A DNA stretch of 64,000 nt from HGM11367 sp964600435 (GCA_964600435.1 CAZRJB010000005.1:9672-73671); one strand, 5' to 3'; positions 15,074-24,523 are shown, numbered from the stretch's first letter. The notes: generated by a model not told the origin, from the sequence alone. Made by a program: numbers and translations.

Positions 15074-17377
15074 ATGAAAACAAAAAAATCAAAAAGAAAA
15101 TTTTTAAGTCCAATTTTGGTTGGTGTTTGCATTTTGTTTGCAGGCTTAACTTTTTCTGCCTGTGGCGAACTGACACACACACATAGTTATGGCAAAAGTT
15201 GGCAAACAAGCGCAACTCAGCATTGGCACGAGTGCGATTGTGGAGAAACTTCAGATGTAAACAATCATGATTTTGCACAAACTTGGTCAACAGATGGCAC
15301 AAGCCACTGGCACGAATGCACTGTTTGCGGTGTGCATGATAGTGATGTTGCTCACAATTTCGAGCAAAAACATGATGGCAACAATCACTGGCAAGAATGC
15401 TCAGTTTGTCATGAAGTAAAAGACGAAGCAACTCATACATATTCGTTAACATGGTCAACAGATGGCACAAGCCACTGGCATGAATGCACAGTTTGTGGTG
15501 TGCATGACAGCGATGTTGCTCACGATTTCAAGCAAAAACATGATGGCAACAATCACTGGCAAGAATGCTCAGTTTGTCATGAAGTAAAAGACGAAGCGAC
15601 TCACACATATTCGTTAACATGGTCAAAAAATGTCAGAAACCACTGGCATGAATGCACGGTTTGTGGCGCCCATGACAGCGATATTGCTCACAATTTCAAG
15701 CAAAAACACGATGGTGACAAACACTGGAAAGAATGTTCAGTTTGTCATGAAGTAAAAGACGAAGCAACTCACACATATTCGTTAACATGGTCAACAGATG
15801 GCACAAACCACTGGCATGGATGCACAGTTTGTGGCGCCCATGACAGCGATGTTGCCCACACTTTCAATCAAGAACACAATAACAACAATCACTGGCAAGA
15901 ATGCTCAGTTTGTCATGAAGTAAAAGAAGAAACAACTCACACATACAACAACAATTGCACAGCAGTTGATGAATCAACTCACTCAGCAAGTTGCTCGTGC
16001 GGGGCAAACAAAGTTGTTGCTCACAATTTTGTGGATGGCAAATGTTCCGATTGTGATTATGTTGAAACAACCGAAGGCCTTTTATATATTTGGACTCAAA
16101 AAAATGAAGATAGTTATTTTATGGTTCAATACGGAAATGCAACAGCAAAACACATTAGGATTCCATCAATGGCCACAGGTCAAGATAATTCTGGTGCCCG
16201 TGTCACGTTGCCAGTAAAAGGTGTTGCTTCTAATGCATTTGCCGATAAAAACATAATCAGTGTAATCATTCCAGAAGGCGTTGAATCCATTAATACTAAA
16301 GCATTCGAAAATTGCACAAACTTAACCAGTGTAAGCATTCCAAATAGTGTTACAACACTTGGAAATTATGCTTTTTCAGGTTGCACAAGTTTAACAAGCA
16401 TAACCATTCCAGACAGTGTAACAATAATGGGAGATTATGTATTTTATAATTGTCGGGCATTAACCAATGTAACTCTTTCAAAAAATATAACAGACATTTC
16501 TAACCAAGCATTTCAAAATTGTCAGGAATTAACAAGCATAACAATTCCAAATAATGTAACAAACGTTGGGGTAGAAGCATTCTCAGGTTGCTCAAAATTA
16601 ACCAGCGTAACTATTCCAGAAAATGTTACAGGCATTTCTAGGAGTGCATTCTCAGGTTGCACAAACTTAACTAGTGTTAACATTCCAAGTAAAGTAACAA
16701 AAATAAGAGAATACACCTTCAAAGATTGCAGCAGTTTAACCAGCGTAACCATTCCAGACGATGTTACAATCATTGAACTTGATGCTTTTTTTGGTTGCAC
16801 AAGTTTAACCAGCATAACCATCCCAAAAAAAGTTTCAAAAATTGGTGATTATGCATTTTCTCAAACTGGCATAACAAGTTTAACCATTCCATCAGGAGTT
16901 GAAAAAATCGGCTTTGGTATTGTTAAAGGTTGTAACAGTTTAACAAGTTTAAGTGTTGAACAAGGCAACTATACATATCATAGTGTTGATAACTGCATAA
17001 TTGAAACAGGAGCAAAAAAAATAGTAGCTGGTTGCAAAAAATCAATAATTCCAACAGATGCAAATGTTGTTAACTCCATTTGGCAATATGCATTTGGAGG
17101 ATTTAATAATATTGTTATTGTAATTCCAGTCAACATAATTGTAATTGAGCAATTTGCATTCCTTGATAGCACAGTTGGTGGCAAAAATAAAATCTATTAC
17201 AAAGGCACTACAACAGATTGGAAAAGTGTAGATTGTTCTGCTTCTGCTTTTAATAATAAAGATTCATTCATAGTGTTCTATTTCAGAGAAACAGAACCTG
17301 AACACAGCATATCTGCTGCAAGATATTGGCATTATGACACAGATGGCAAAACTCCAGTTGATTGGCCAAGCAATTAA
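15074..17377 (+). CDS. BspA-like leucine-rich-repeat surface lipoprotein with Cys/His repeat domain
   Basis: This is a 767-residue protein. The signal peptide ends in a lipobox-like TFSAC (Cys31). Residues about 45-330 are repeats of a His/Trp/Cys module (HWHECTVCG and HWQECSVCH alternate), built from four near-identical 56-residue units plus partial ones; the regular Cys-X2-Cys and His residues suggest metal binding. Residues about 360-640 are BspA-type LRR_5 repeats of the form AF.GCTSLTSITIP..V, seen about ten times. Such proteins are displayed on the surface and bind host or bacterial ligands in other genera; the ligand here is unknown. The ribosome binding site is TTGGAGG. The gene lies downstream of a G8 promoter and ends at a good terminator. 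Confidence 0.85.
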   Translation: MKTKKSKRKFLSPILVGVCILFAGLTFSACGELTHTHSYGKSWQTSATQHWHECDCGETSDVNNHDFAQTWSTDGTSHWHECTVCGVHDSDVAHNFEQKHDGNNHWQECSVCHEVKDEATHTYSLTWSTDGTSHWHECTVCGVHDSDVAHDFKQKHDGNNHWQECSVCHEVKDEATHTYSLTWSKNVRNHWHECTVCGAHDSDIAHNFKQKHDGDKHWKECSVCHEVKDEATHTYSLTWSTDGTNHWHGCTVCGAHDSDVAHTFNQEHNNNNHWQECSVCHEVKEETTHTYNNNCTAVDESTHSASCSCGANKVVAHNFVDGKCSDCDYVETTEGLLYIWTQKNEDSYFMVQYGNATAKHIRIPSMATGQDNSGARVTLPVKGVASNAFADKNIISVIIPEGVESINTKAFENCTNLTSVSIPNSVTTLGNYAFSGCTSLTSITIPDSVTIMGDYVFYNCRALTNVTLSKNITDISNQAFQNCQELTSITIPNNVTNVGVEAFSGCSKLTSVTIPENVTGISRSAFSGCTNLTSVNIPSKVTKIREYTFKDCSSLTSVTIPDDVTIIELDAFFGCTSLTSITIPKKVSKIGDYAFSQTGITSLTIPSGVEKIGFGIVKGCNSLTSLSVEQGNYTYHSVDNCIIETGAKKIVAGCKKSIIPTDANVVNSIWQYAFGGFNNIVIVIPVNIIVIEQFAFLDSTVGGKNKIYYKGTTTDWKSVDCSASAFNNKDSFIVFYFRETEPEHSISAARYWHYDTDGKTPVDWPSN
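15275..15946 (+). repeat. Four 168-bp in-frame tandem repeats
   Basis: Units at 15275, 15443, 15611 and 15779 each encode 56 residues (S/F-x-TWS...HTY). They are nearly identical at the DNA level, including third codon positions, which indicates recent expansion or gene conversion. Unit four is the most diverged. Confidence 0.85.
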
Positions 17378-17441
17378 TTCTTACAATTGTAAATTAGTAT
17401 AAAAAAATTTTGTAAGCAATTTTTAAAATTGTTCTTGCATT

Positions 17442-17494
17442 AAAAACAGACAAAGTTAACAAGGGAATCCTTAAAACTTTGCCTGTTTTTTTTA
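17442..17494 (+). terminator. Terminator of the BspA-like gene
   Basis: AAAACAGACAAAGTT pairs with AACTTTGCCTGTTTT (one mismatch), with an inner AAGG/CCTT pairing, and ends in T8. Confidence 0.8.
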
Positions 17495-17505
17495 ATCATA
17501 TACCG

Positions 17506-17534
17506 TTTAACATTTTGTTAACAATTGGTACAAA
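17506..17534 (+). promoter_or_regulatory. Possible promoter of the murB-dnaE cluster
   Basis: TTTAAC (17506-17511), a 17-base spacer and TACAAA (17529-17534) with an upstream TG. The boxes are weak; position between the terminator and the first ribosome binding site is the main support. Confidence 0.35.
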
Positions 17535-17558
17535 ATTAACTCCAACAAGGAGTTTATC

Positions 17559-17618
17559 ATGAACAAATTTGCGGAAAAATTAAAAGAACTCAGAGAAGAT
17601 AAAAATCATAAATATTAA
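17559..17618 (+). CDS. 19-codon ORF coupled to murB (leader peptide or HTH-regulator remnant)
   Basis: ATG with CAAGGAG 7 bases upstream encodes MNKFAEKLKELREDKNHKY and stops one base before the murB ATG. murB has no clear ribosome binding site of its own, so its translation probably depends on ribosomes finishing this ORF. The peptide resembles the first helix of XRE-family repressors (FAEKLKELRE is typical), so it may be the remnant of such a gene whose ribosome binding site is now used to feed murB. Translation is likely; function as a peptide is doubtful. Confidence 0.5.
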   Translation: MNKFAEKLKELREDKNHKY

Positions 17619-17619
17619 T

Positions 17620-18507
17620 ATGAACATTTTAAAAGTTTTATCAAAAATTTGCAGTTGCAAAAAAAATGTGCAACTAAAAGATTATTGCAGTATTAAAATT
17701 GGTGGGGTTGCCAATTTTGTATGTTTTCCAAAAACAATCAGACAATTAAAAAAGTTGGTCATTTTTTTAAACAATAATGGCATAAAATATTTCATTTTAG
17801 GCAATGGTACAAACGTTGTTTTTTCTTCTAACGGGTTTAATGGGGTTGTTGTTTGTTTAAAAAAAATGAATAAAATTATTATTAAAAAAAATGGTGTGTC
17901 GGCATTTTGTGGGGCAAGCCTTTTTTATTTAAATCAAACATGTGCAAATTTTGGGCTAGGCGGATTAGAGTTTAGTTATGGAATTCCGGCAAGTGTTGGT
18001 GGGGCGGTTGTTATGAATGCTGGTGCTTTTGGTGGCGAAATGAAAGATGTTATAAAATCGGTGCTTGTTTTACACAATAACAGAATAAAACTACTAAAAA
18101 AAGAACAAATATTTTTTTCTCATAGAAAAACAAGTTTGCAAAATAAAAACACGATTGTTTTAAAAGCGAACTTTTGTTTAAAAAAGGAGCAACCTTTAAA
18201 AATAAAGCAAAAGCAACAAAAATTATTTCAAAAAAGAATTGATTCTCAGCCATACGGAACAAACAATGCTGGAAGTGTTTTTAAAAGAGTTAATGGTGAG
18301 AGTGCGGGAAAATATATTGACAAACTAGGGTTAAAAGGTGTTACAATAGGGGGAATAGAAATAAGCAACAAACATGCAAACTTTTTTATAAACAAAAATA
18401 GTGCAACAAGCGACGACTTTTTAAAAGCCATCTCGCTTGTGAAGAATCAAGTTAAAAAAGAATTCTGTTTAAATTTAGAAGAAGAAATTATTTATGTAGG
18501 AGAATAA
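17620..18507 (+). CDS. murB: MurB, UDP-N-acetylenolpyruvoylglucosamine reductase
   Basis: This 295-residue FAD enzyme reduces UDP-GlcNAc-enolpyruvate to UDP-MurNAc in peptidoglycan precursor synthesis. FAD-binding signatures are LGNGTNVVF (about 65-73) and FSYGIPASVGGAVVMNAGAFGGE (about 118 onward). The catalytic Ser lies in NNAGSVFKR (about 217), and HANFFINK and the C-terminal Glu in LEEEIIYVG follow. It is the short type common in Firmicutes. It starts one base after a 19-codon ORF and is followed by the PHP gene after 3 bases, so it heads the murB-PHP-whiA-dnaE cluster. Confidence 0.96.
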   Translation: MNILKVLSKICSCKKNVQLKDYCSIKIGGVANFVCFPKTIRQLKKLVIFLNNNGIKYFILGNGTNVVFSSNGFNGVVVCLKKMNKIIIKKNGVSAFCGASLFYLNQTCANFGLGGLEFSYGIPASVGGAVVMNAGAFGGEMKDVIKSVLVLHNNRIKLLKKEQIFFSHRKTSLQNKNTIVLKANFCLKKEQPLKIKQKQQKLFQKRIDSQPYGTNNAGSVFKRVNGESAGKYIDKLGLKGVTIGGIEISNKHANFFINKNSATSDDFLKAISLVKNQVKKEFCLNLEEEIIYVGE

Positions 18508-18510
18508 AAT

Positions 18511-19254
18511 ATGGTTATTTATGGCGACTATCACACTCACACAACATATAGTCATGGCAAGGGTAGCATTTTAGACAATGCTATTGTTGCAAAAAACAAG
18601 GGGCTTAAAGAAATTGCAATCACAGACCATGGTTTTAGCCATAAAGCATTTGGAGTTAAGCGCAACCAAATAGAAAACATAATAATGGACATTGACAAAG
18701 CAAACAAGGCAACTGGCGTTAATGTTCTTTTTGGAATTGAAGAAAATTTTATGTCTTTAAACGGCAAAATTGGCATATATAAACGAGATTTAGATTTTTT
18801 AAACATTGTAAGTGTTGGATATCACAAACTTGCAAAGGCTTGCTCGGTTAAAGATTATTTTAAACTTTTTGTTCCAAACAATCTTCATTTTTATACCAAA
18901 GCCCAAATTGAACGAAACACAATTTGTGTTTTAAAAGCAATAGAAACACAACCAATAAACATCATAACACATCTCGGGGTTGGAATGCCTGTTAACATTG
19001 AAGAAATTGCACGTTTGGCTAAAGAAAAAAATGTTTTTATTGAATTAAACGGCAAACGCATTGCTTTTTCTCGTGGAGATATTGAAGCATTGCTAAAACA
19101 TGACACTCAGTTCATTTTAAACAGCGATGCGCATGTTCCAGAAAAAGTTGGAGATGTTCGCAATGGAATGAATTATGTTATAAAATATGGCATTCCTGAA
19201 AAAAACATTGTTAACTTGGGCAAACGTCCAAATTTTAAAAATATAAAATATTAA
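18511..19254 (+). CDS. PHP-domain phosphoesterase of the murB-whiA cluster
   Basis: This 247-residue protein has PHP metal-binding motifs: DYHTHTTYSHG (residues 6-16), ITDHGFSH (about 36-43), a Glu in FGIEENF, ITHLGVG (about 151) and NSDAHVPEKVG (about 207). The family forms a trinuclear metal site and hydrolyses phosphoesters; YcdX-like members cannot be assigned a substrate from sequence. GTAGGAG precedes the ATG. In clostridia a PHP gene commonly lies between murB and rapZ; here the next gene is whiA directly. Confidence 0.88.
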   Translation: MVIYGDYHTHTTYSHGKGSILDNAIVAKNKGLKEIAITDHGFSHKAFGVKRNQIENIIMDIDKANKATGVNVLFGIEENFMSLNGKIGIYKRDLDFLNIVSVGYHKLAKACSVKDYFKLFVPNNLHFYTKAQIERNTICVLKAIETQPINIITHLGVGMPVNIEEIARLAKEKNVFIELNGKRIAFSRGDIEALLKHDTQFILNSDAHVPEKVGDVRNGMNYVIKYGIPEKNIVNLGKRPNFKNIKY

Positions 19255-19323
19255 AGCATTATCCATTTTAAAAATATAATTTAGCACCACCAAATTTTAA
19301 TAATTAAATTTTAAAAGGTTTTT

Positions 19324-20277
19324 ATGAGTTTTTCTAAAGAAGTTAAAAAAGAAGTTTTAAACAATGGTTTTAACAGCGCAAAAAGTGCGCTTGCTTTTTT
19401 GTGTGGTTTAACCCTTTCTTCTGCAGAGTTTAAAATGGAAAACGGGGAACTAACAAGTTTTTATTTTTCAACCGATTTAGACTTTTTGCATCAAGCGGTA
19501 AAAAGTTTGGTTTGTGAAAAATATGGAGAGCAATCTGTTTTATTGGAAAACAATTTTAAAATTGGAAAAACTCAATATTACAAAATTGTTCTAAAACCAA
19601 CATTTGCGCTAAAATTGTTAAAAGACATTAATGCTATAAACACAAACACAAACGAAATTGTTTTAAAAGTTAGCGAAAAGGTTGTAAATGACGAAACCAG
19701 TTTAAAAGGGTTTATGGCGGGAGTTTTTATTGGTTGCGGAACAAGCAGCATAAAACTTGCAGAAAACGGCAGAACAACCACAGGCTATCACATTGAATTT
19801 AGCAGTAAAAATTATGAAATGCTGCATGAAATTGCAAACATCATGGCTCAATTTGAAATTTTGGCAAAACTTACAAAAAGAAAAAATTTATATGTTTTAT
19901 ATGTTAAAGATGCCGAAGAGGTAAGCAACGTTCTTGCTCTTTTGGGAGCGAGTAATGCAGTGTTAAAACTTCAAAATGAAATTGTTACAAGGCAGGTTAG
20001 AAACAAAGTAAATCGCCAAAACAATTGCTATGTTTCTAACTTTAGCAAAACATTAAATGCAAGTTTTAACCAGTTGGAAGCAATAAAAATTTTAGATGAG
20101 AGCATTGGGCTTTACAATTTACCTGAAGACATTCAAGAGGTTGCACTTTTAAGACTGGCAAACACGGAAGAAAGTTTGGGCGAACTTTTAAAACTAACAA
20201 AAAAACCAATAACAAAAAGTGCATTAAATCATAAATTTCAAAAAATAATAAAAATGGCAAAAAAAATAAAAGGATAA
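19324..20277 (+). CDS. whiA: WhiA, DNA-binding protein with LAGLIDADG-like fold
   Basis: This is a 317-residue protein. It opens with SFSKEVKKEVL, typical of WhiA, then a degenerate homing-endonuclease-like domain (FMAGVFIGCGTSSI around 127-140, GYHIEFSS around 156). The C-terminal helix-turn-helix (about 220-317) has NKVNRQNNCYVSNFSKT, ALLRLANTEESLGELL and ITKSALNHKFQKI. WhiA is linked to chromosome segregation and division control in Bacillus and to sporulation in Streptomyces. The usual partners rapZ and yvcK are missing upstream. dnaE begins 4 bases after its stop. Confidence 0.95.
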   Translation: MSFSKEVKKEVLNNGFNSAKSALAFLCGLTLSSAEFKMENGELTSFYFSTDLDFLHQAVKSLVCEKYGEQSVLLENNFKIGKTQYYKIVLKPTFALKLLKDINAINTNTNEIVLKVSEKVVNDETSLKGFMAGVFIGCGTSSIKLAENGRTTTGYHIEFSSKNYEMLHEIANIMAQFEILAKLTKRKNLYVLYVKDAEEVSNVLALLGASNAVLKLQNEIVTRQVRNKVNRQNNCYVSNFSKTLNASFNQLEAIKILDESIGLYNLPEDIQEVALLRLANTEESLGELLKLTKKPITKSALNHKFQKIIKMAKKIKG

Positions 20278-20281
20278 ACAA

Positions 20282-23200
20282 ATGAAACCATACGTTCACT
20301 TACATTTACACACGGAATTTAGTTTGCTAGACGGGGCAACAAAAATTGATGATTTAATTGAAGAAGCAGTTGCTAGGGGCTATAAAGCAGTTGCAATAAC
20401 CGACCACGGCAACATGTATGGTGCATTAAAACTATATGAAGGCTGTTTAAAGGCAGGAATAAAACCAATTATTGGTTGTGAATTTTATATTTGCCATGAC
20501 CGATTTAACAAAACAGGCAAAGGTGACATTGGTCACATTGTTTTGTTGGCAAAAAACAATCAGGGCTATCAAAACCTTTTAAAACTTAGCGGCATTGCTT
20601 CAAAAGAAGGTTATTACTATAAACCAAGAATAGACTACAAAGCATTAAAAGAACATGCCGAAGGAATAATTTGTTTGTCTGCTTGTCTTGCAGGGCATAT
20701 TCCACAATTAATTTTAGAAGATAAATATGAAGAAGCAAAACAGTTTGCTTTGGAACTTAACAGTTACTTTGAAAAAGGTGATTTCTATTTAGAAATTCAA
20801 AACCATGGCATTCCAGAACAAATTAAAGTTTTAAATGCTTTAGACAAAATGAGCAAAGAAACAGGCATTGAACTTGTTGCAACCAACGACGTGCATTATT
20901 TAAAAAAAGAGGATTCAGAAATTCAAGACGTTTTAATGTGTGTCCAAATGCAAAAAACAATTGATGACCCAACAAGAATGAAGTTTTCCACTCAAGAGTT
21001 TTATTACAAAACATATGAAGAAATGTTGGAAGCACTTCCGGGCTACGAGCGGGCATTGGACATAACAAACGAAATTGCAGACAAATGTGATGTGGTTATA
21101 AGAAACAAAGCACACGAATCCATTAGAGGAATCGACCCCAAATATGTTTTGCCTGCAAACGAAAACTTTATTCCGTTTTATCAAGCACCAAACGGCAAAG
21201 ATAACTATGAATTTTTAAGAGAAATGACCTATGATGGCTTAAAACAAAAATATGGAGAGCCTTTAACGCAAGAAATAATAGACCGTGCAGAAAAAGAATT
21301 AACAATCATAAATGAGCAAGGTTTTGTTGAATATTTCTTGGTTGTTTGGGATTATGTTCATCATGCAAGAACGCATGGAATTTCTGTTGGACCAGGTCGT
21401 GGCTCTGGTGCTGGAAGCATTGTTGCATATGCAATTTCAATCACTCTTGTTGACCCTTTAAAATATGATTTATTTTTTGAACGTTTTATTAATAAAGAAC
21501 GTGTTTCAATGCCCGATTTTGACGTTGATTTTGACTTTGATAAAAGAGCCGACATCATTGAATATGTAAAACAAAAATATTCGCCAGAAAACGTTGCGTC
21601 AATTGGAACATTTGGAACAATGGCTGCAAAAAATGCAATCAGAGATGTTGCAAGAGTTCTTAAAGTTCCATATTCAACAGCAGATAGAATAAGCAAATTG
21701 GTTCCACAAAAACTTCCAGAAGGAATAAAAAAACCACCAGTTTTAAAATATTATTTTGGAACAACCGGAAAACCAGAAAACGATAAATATATAATTCCTG
21801 AGTTAAGAAAAATATATCAAGAAGACAACATGCTAAGAAGAGTTATTGACATTGCCATAAAACTAGAGGGCATGCCACGAAACATCTCCACCCACGCATG
21901 CGGAATTTTGATTGCCCCACACGAAGTTGACACATATGTGCCACTAATGAGAAACGGAGAAGATATTTCAACACAATACTCAATGATTGACTTAGAGCAT
22001 TTAGGCTTGTTAAAAATGGACTTTTTAGGTTTAAGAACTTTAACCGACATTGATAAGGCATGCCAATATGTTAAAGAAGATAAAGGCATTGAAATTGATT
22101 TTTATAGCAAAGATATGGATTATAACAATCCGGATGTGTATAAAATGTTGTCAGAAGGCAGAACAGATGCGGTTTTTCAATTAGAAAGTGGCGGGTTTAA
22201 AAAATTTATGAAAGAGTTAAAACCGGACTGCTTGGAAGACATTATTGCAGGTGTGTCACTTTACAGGCCGGGTCCAATGGCATACATTCCAAAATATGTG
22301 CAAAACAAACATAATCCAAGTTTAATAACCTATGCACATCCATGCCTAGAACCAATTTTAAACGTTACGTATGGTGTTATTGTTTATCAAGAACAAGTTA
22401 TGCAAGTTTGTCAGGCAATGGGTGGCTATAGTTTGGGGCAAGCGGACAATGTTAGACGTATAATGGGTAAAAAACAAAAAGAAAAAATGGTTTTTGAACG
22501 TGAAAAGTTTATAAATGGATGGGAAGACCCAAACGGCAAAAAATCAATTCCGGGTGCAGTTAAGTTGGGTGTTCCAAAAGAAATTGCCGAAGACGTGTTT
22601 GGACAAATGGAAGCATTTGCTTCATACGCCTTTAACAAATCACATGCAGCGGCATATGCCTATTTAACATTTCAAACAGCATATTTAAAGTGCTATCACG
22701 AAATTGAATTGTTGACGGCGGTTATAAACAACCGAATAACCAATGCGGACGAAATTAAACATTACATCACATATGCAAAAAAAGAAAAATATGTAATTTA
22801 TCCACCAGACATAAACAAATCTAAGGCATTTTTTAGTGTGGAAAACGGTGGCATGCGCTATGGTTTAAGTGGTTTAAAAGGCGTGGGAGTTGCAGTTATT
22901 CAGTTGATTGTTAATGAGCGCGAAAAAAATGGCGAATATAAAAGTTTTCAAGATTTTATAAACCGTTCAGACCAACAGGTCTTAAACAAAAAATGTTTAG
23001 AAAGTTTAATTTTTGGCGGCGCTTTTGACTGCTTTGGATATGCCAGAAGTCAACTTTGTGCAGTTTATGATTTAATGATTGACAAGGTGGTTAAAGATAG
23101 AAAAATTAAAGCCGCTGGGCAGTTTTCAATTTTTGATTCTTTTGGAGATAATTCTGCATCGGATATTGCCGAATTTGACTCAATAAAAATCCCAAAAATT

Positions 23201-23920
23201 AAAGAGTTTAGTAAAAATGCAAAACTTAAATTTGAAAAAGAAGTTTTGGGAATTTATCTTTCTGGGCATCCACTAGACGACTATTTGGAGTATTTTGACG
23301 ATTTTAACTTAACAAGCGACATGCTTGTTTCTGAACAAGTTGAACAAGATTCAGAAATATCTGACTCAGAAGAAGAACAAGAAGAGGTGTTTGCTTCTGG
23401 AGTTACTGATGGCATGAATGTTACTTGTGGTGGAATTGTTACTGAAATTAAAAAAGTTTACACAAAAAATGGTAACAAAGAAATGTGCATTTTAAAACTA
23501 GAAGATTTATATGGCACAATCGAACTAATGCTTTTCCCAACAACATGCGAAAAATATAAAAACCAACTAACAGAAGATTGCATGATAACAGCAAAAGGCA
23601 AGTTGTCAATTAGAGAAGACGAAGCACCAATTGTTACCGTTGACAACATAATTTTTTGGAAAGAAAAAGAAACCGAAGAAGAAACTCCGCAAGAAAGCAA
23701 CAAAACTCTTTATATAAAATTTGACACAAAAAACACAGCAATTTACAACAAAGTTATGTTGATTCTTTCAATGTATTCGGGGCAATGCTCGGTTGTTTGT
23801 AAATGCACAAACACAAATCAAGCATTCAAAGTTAACAAACAAGTTAACCCAAACAACCTGTTAATAAACGAATTGATTGGCGTTTTGGGTGAAGAATCTG
23901 TTAAGGTGGTTGAAAAATAA
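20282..23920 (+). CDS. dnaE: DNA polymerase III subunit alpha, DnaE type
   Basis: This is a 1212-residue protein. The N-terminal PHP domain has HLHTEFSLLDG (4-14) and ITDHGNMYGALK (about 39-50). The polymerase core has GPGRGSGAGSIVAYA (about 370), the catalytic MPDFDVDFDF (about 409-418) and GIIVYQEQVM-like VIVYQEQVMQV (about 700). A helix-hairpin-helix GLSGLKGVGVAV lies near 863. An OB fold lies near 1040-1130 (VTCGGIVTEIKKVYTKNG). There is no DEDD exonuclease insertion, so it is DnaE, not PolC; in Firmicutes DnaE works alongside PolC at the fork. The ribosome binding site AAAGGAT overlaps the whiA stop. A strong bidirectional terminator follows. Confidence 0.97.
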   Translation: MKPYVHLHLHTEFSLLDGATKIDDLIEEAVARGYKAVAITDHGNMYGALKLYEGCLKAGIKPIIGCEFYICHDRFNKTGKGDIGHIVLLAKNNQGYQNLLKLSGIASKEGYYYKPRIDYKALKEHAEGIICLSACLAGHIPQLILEDKYEEAKQFALELNSYFEKGDFYLEIQNHGIPEQIKVLNALDKMSKETGIELVATNDVHYLKKEDSEIQDVLMCVQMQKTIDDPTRMKFSTQEFYYKTYEEMLEALPGYERALDITNEIADKCDVVIRNKAHESIRGIDPKYVLPANENFIPFYQAPNGKDNYEFLREMTYDGLKQKYGEPLTQEIIDRAEKELTIINEQGFVEYFLVVWDYVHHARTHGISVGPGRGSGAGSIVAYAISITLVDPLKYDLFFERFINKERVSMPDFDVDFDFDKRADIIEYVKQKYSPENVASIGTFGTMAAKNAIRDVARVLKVPYSTADRISKLVPQKLPEGIKKPPVLKYYFGTTGKPENDKYIIPELRKIYQEDNMLRRVIDIAIKLEGMPRNISTHACGILIAPHEVDTYVPLMRNGEDISTQYSMIDLEHLGLLKMDFLGLRTLTDIDKACQYVKEDKGIEIDFYSKDMDYNNPDVYKMLSEGRTDAVFQLESGGFKKFMKELKPDCLEDIIAGVSLYRPGPMAYIPKYVQNKHNPSLITYAHPCLEPILNVTYGVIVYQEQVMQVCQAMGGYSLGQADNVRRIMGKKQKEKMVFEREKFINGWEDPNGKKSIPGAVKLGVPKEIAEDVFGQMEAFASYAFNKSHAAAYAYLTFQTAYLKCYHEIELLTAVINNRITNADEIKHYITYAKKEKYVIYPPDINKSKAFFSVENGGMRYGLSGLKGVGVAVIQLIVNEREKNGEYKSFQDFINRSDQQVLNKKCLESLIFGGAFDCFGYARSQLCAVYDLMIDKVVKDRKIKAAGQFSIFDSFGDNSASDIAEFDSIKIPKIKEFSKNAKLKFEKEVLGIYLSGHPLDDYLEYFDDFNLTSDMLVSEQVEQDSEISDSEEEQEEVFASGVTDGMNVTCGGIVTEIKKVYTKNGNKEMCILKLEDLYGTIELMLFPTTCEKYKNQLTEDCMITAKGKLSIREDEAPIVTVDNIIFWKEKETEEETPQESNKTLYIKFDTKNTAIYNKVMLILSMYSGQCSVVCKCTNTNQAFKVNKQVNPNNLLINELIGVLGEESVKVVEK

Positions 23921-24028
23921 ATTTATTGTTTTGAGTTGGGTTATGTTTATCAAAACAATAGGTCATATTAAATAATTAAAAATTTTTCAGTTGTTTTCAG
24001 TAAAAATTTTATTATTAATAATTTGTAG

Positions 24029-24075
24029 CATTAAAAAAACTTGTTAAGCAATTTTCTTAACAAGTTTTTTTAATG
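24029..24075. terminator. Bidirectional terminator between dnaE and the PH-domain gene
   Basis: A perfect 20-bp inverted repeat (CATTAAAAAAACTTGTTAAG and its complement) with a 7-base loop. It has A7/T7 runs on both sides, so it serves both convergent genes. Confidence 0.9.
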
Positions 24076-24095
24076 AGAGATGTTGAAATTGTGTA

Positions 24096-24470
24096 TTAAT
24101 AGAATTCTCCAATTCTAACATTTTTTCTTTCACGGGCTTTTTCAATTTGTTCTGACAACAAGTTTCTAACCTTATATGGGTTTTTGATGCTTATTAAATC
24201 TAACGCTGGATTTGTTGCATCGTTTGAGTACAAAGAAATTGTTCCAACACCAAAAATTTTTTGAAACAAAGATTGAGAAATTTTTATATCATAAACTCTA
24301 TAAAGATTAATTTCATCAATATATGTTGACAAAAAGCCGGTTTTTATATAAATTTTTTCACATTCATCACCAACAGAAAGAATGTATCTGGTGAAAGAAA
24401 TTGGCATTCCTAAAATTCTTTTTTTATCTGTCCATAAAACATTGCCTTTGTTATCAATTTTGTTTTTCAT
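24096..24470 (-). CDS. Bacterial PH-domain protein
   Basis: This 124-residue soluble protein has the pattern of a bPH2/YdbS-like domain: VLWTDKKRILGMPISFTRYIL, then IDEINLYRVYDIKISQSLFQKIFGVGTISLYS, where Leu-Tyr-Arg-Val-x-Asp and FGVGTI are family hallmarks. Unlike most relatives it has no membrane helices. The start at 24470 is chosen because AAAGGAG lies 6 bases upstream; an ATG eight codons earlier has none. It is transcribed divergently from the SHOCT-like membrane protein. The role is unknown. Confidence 0.75.
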   Translation of the reverse strand: MKNKIDNKGNVLWTDKKRILGMPISFTRYILSVGDECEKIYIKTGFLSTYIDEINLYRVYDIKISQSLFQKIFGVGTISLYSNDATNPALDLISIKNPYKVRNLLSEQIEKARERKNVRIGEFY

Positions 24471-24480
24471 AAAATCTCCT

Positions 24481-24497
24481 TTATTGTTAAACAATAA
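24481..24497. promoter_or_regulatory. Palindrome in the leader of the PH-domain gene
   Basis: TTATTGTT-A-AACAATAA is a perfect 8-bp dyad between the promoter and the ribosome binding site, placed as an operator would be. Confidence 0.4.
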
Positions 24498-24523
24498 CCC
24501 CTATTTAAGTAACATATGAGTCA

